Source: a virus
IMG/VR virus record: IMGVR_UViG_3300043172_001160
Coordinates: 1 to 20,329 of that record
Reading direction: 5' to 3' (one strand)
Length of the DNA stretch: 20,329 bases
In this document: in pieces, positions 19,881 to 20,329 of the stretch
Layout of the letters: the number at the start of each line of letters is the position of its first letter
How positions within the stretch are numbered: the first letter of the stretch is position 1
The notes under the pieces: model-generated
What the model was told of the DNA's origin: nothing
What the model saw: only the letters and a program-made list of their open reading frames with translations
Databases searched by the model: none
Program-made: the position numbers and the translations under genes

Positions 19881-20329
19881 TTTCGTATATTTTTCTAAGT
19901 TCTCTAATTGCTATCTTTTTTCTGCTCTTTACAGTTCCCAATGGAATGTCTAATTTTTCAGCAGCTTCCTCTTGTGACAACTCTTCAAAAAACAATGCAT
20001 TTATAACGCTTTGATATTTGAATTTTAATGACCTAACATGATGTCTCACAAACATTGAATTAAAATTCCTTTCAGATGGAGACGAGATGTGTACAACATG
20101 ATTTGCATCGTCTATAGAATCCTCTTTAAAATTTCTTGTGTTAAATGCTCTTTGAACGTCAATAGTTTTATTTCTTACTATCTTTAACATCCAAGTGTAT
20201 AACCTTCCTTTTGTTGAATTATACTTTGCTCGATTGTCCCATATTTTAATCATTGACTCTTGAACTGCATCATGTGATAATGTTTCATTGTTCAAAATTC
20301 CCAAAGATACAAAGAAAAATGTTTTTCTA
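19870..20329 (-). CDS. ECF-type sigma factor, N-terminus cut by the window edge
   Basis: The visible 152 codons show sigma region 2 (HDAVQESMIKIW, then GRLYTWMLKIVRNKTIDVQR, regions 2.2-2.4), a linker (about 60-90) and region 4 with a clear helix-turn-helix (LSQEEAAEKLDIPLGTVKSR). There is no region 1 or 3, as in extracytoplasmic-function sigma factors. The frame stays open past the TTG at 20304 to the edge (RKTFFFVS), and those residues align with region 2.1. The true start is therefore outside the window. Such a factor would direct host RNA polymerase to selected promoters, perhaps of one phage gene class. It overlaps the next gene by 11 bases. Confidence 0.88.
   Translation of the reverse strand, partial: RKTFFFVSLGILNNETLSHDAVQESMIKIWDNRAKYNSTKGRLYTWMLKIVRNKTIDVQRAFNTRNFKEDSIDDANHVVHISSPSERNFNSMFVRHHVRSLKFKYQSVINALFFEELSQEEAAEKLDIPLGTVKSRKKIAIRELRKIYENEI

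Noticed and set aside
20298-20310. Promoter-like GTATCTTTGG near the right edge with a TTG start at 20304
   Set aside because: The sigma-factor frame continues through it to the edge with residues that fit region 2.1, so the match is inside coding sequence and the TTG is internal.

Overview
This window looks like the replication, recombination and nucleotide-metabolism region of a large double-stranded DNA phage of a Bacteroidetes (probably flavobacterial) host. Every supported gene lies on the minus strand, and genes are packed with ATGA, TAATG or few-base junctions. The mix is phage-like: RecA, SbcC/SbcD, a RuvC-like resolvase, RNase H, a single-strand-binding-like protein, ribonucleotide reductase, and many tiny genes of unknown function. 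The host assignment rests on three signs in the DNA. The sequence is strongly AT-rich. Translation starts lack Shine-Dalgarno sites and instead have an A-rich leader, often ending AATT before ATG. Promoter-like sites match the Bacteroidetes -7 consensus TAnnTTTG, the best ones with a TTG-type -33 element 18-19 bases upstream. No integrase, structural gene, tRNA or CRISPR array is visible.

Reading in the direction of transcription (right to left), the layout is as follows. (1) 20329-15875: an ECF-type sigma factor cut by the right edge, a possible UvsY-like recombination mediator, two small genes, then a promoter, a single-strand-binding-like protein, an SbcD-type nuclease subunit and RecA, closed by a terminator. 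(2) 15705-15412: a single small gene between its own promoter and terminator. (3) 15273-11705: a promoter, a tiny membrane protein, four unknown genes, the SbcC ATPase and a 48-residue protein. (4) 11657-5848: a secreted protein, a small gene, a RuvC-like resolvase, two more exported proteins, a small membrane protein, a 36-residue zinc ribbon, an SNF2-type helicase, a rhomboid protease and a membrane-anchored 3D-domain protein, followed by a terminator. (5) 5666-1578: a promoter, four small unknown genes, RNase H, a 32-residue membrane peptide and class Ia ribonucleotide reductase alpha subunit, then a hairpin. (6) 1535-1: a weak promoter, a small membrane protein, an HU-type DNA-binding protein and a conserved phage protein cut by the left edge.

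The genes suggest a combined programme. NrdA would supply dNTPs. RNase H, SSB, RecA, the mediator-like protein, SbcCD, the SNF2 helicase and the resolvase could together support recombination-dependent replication, by analogy with T4 gp32, UvsX, UvsY, gp46/47, UvsW and gp49, but built from bacterial-type RecA and RuvC folds. The exported and membrane genes (rhomboid, 3D domain, three signal-peptide proteins, several small membrane proteins) point to a second programme acting on the host envelope. Several starts were moved inward from upstream TTG or GTG codons to ATGs that fit the gene junctions, and eight genes of 32-51 residues were added by reading the gaps directly.
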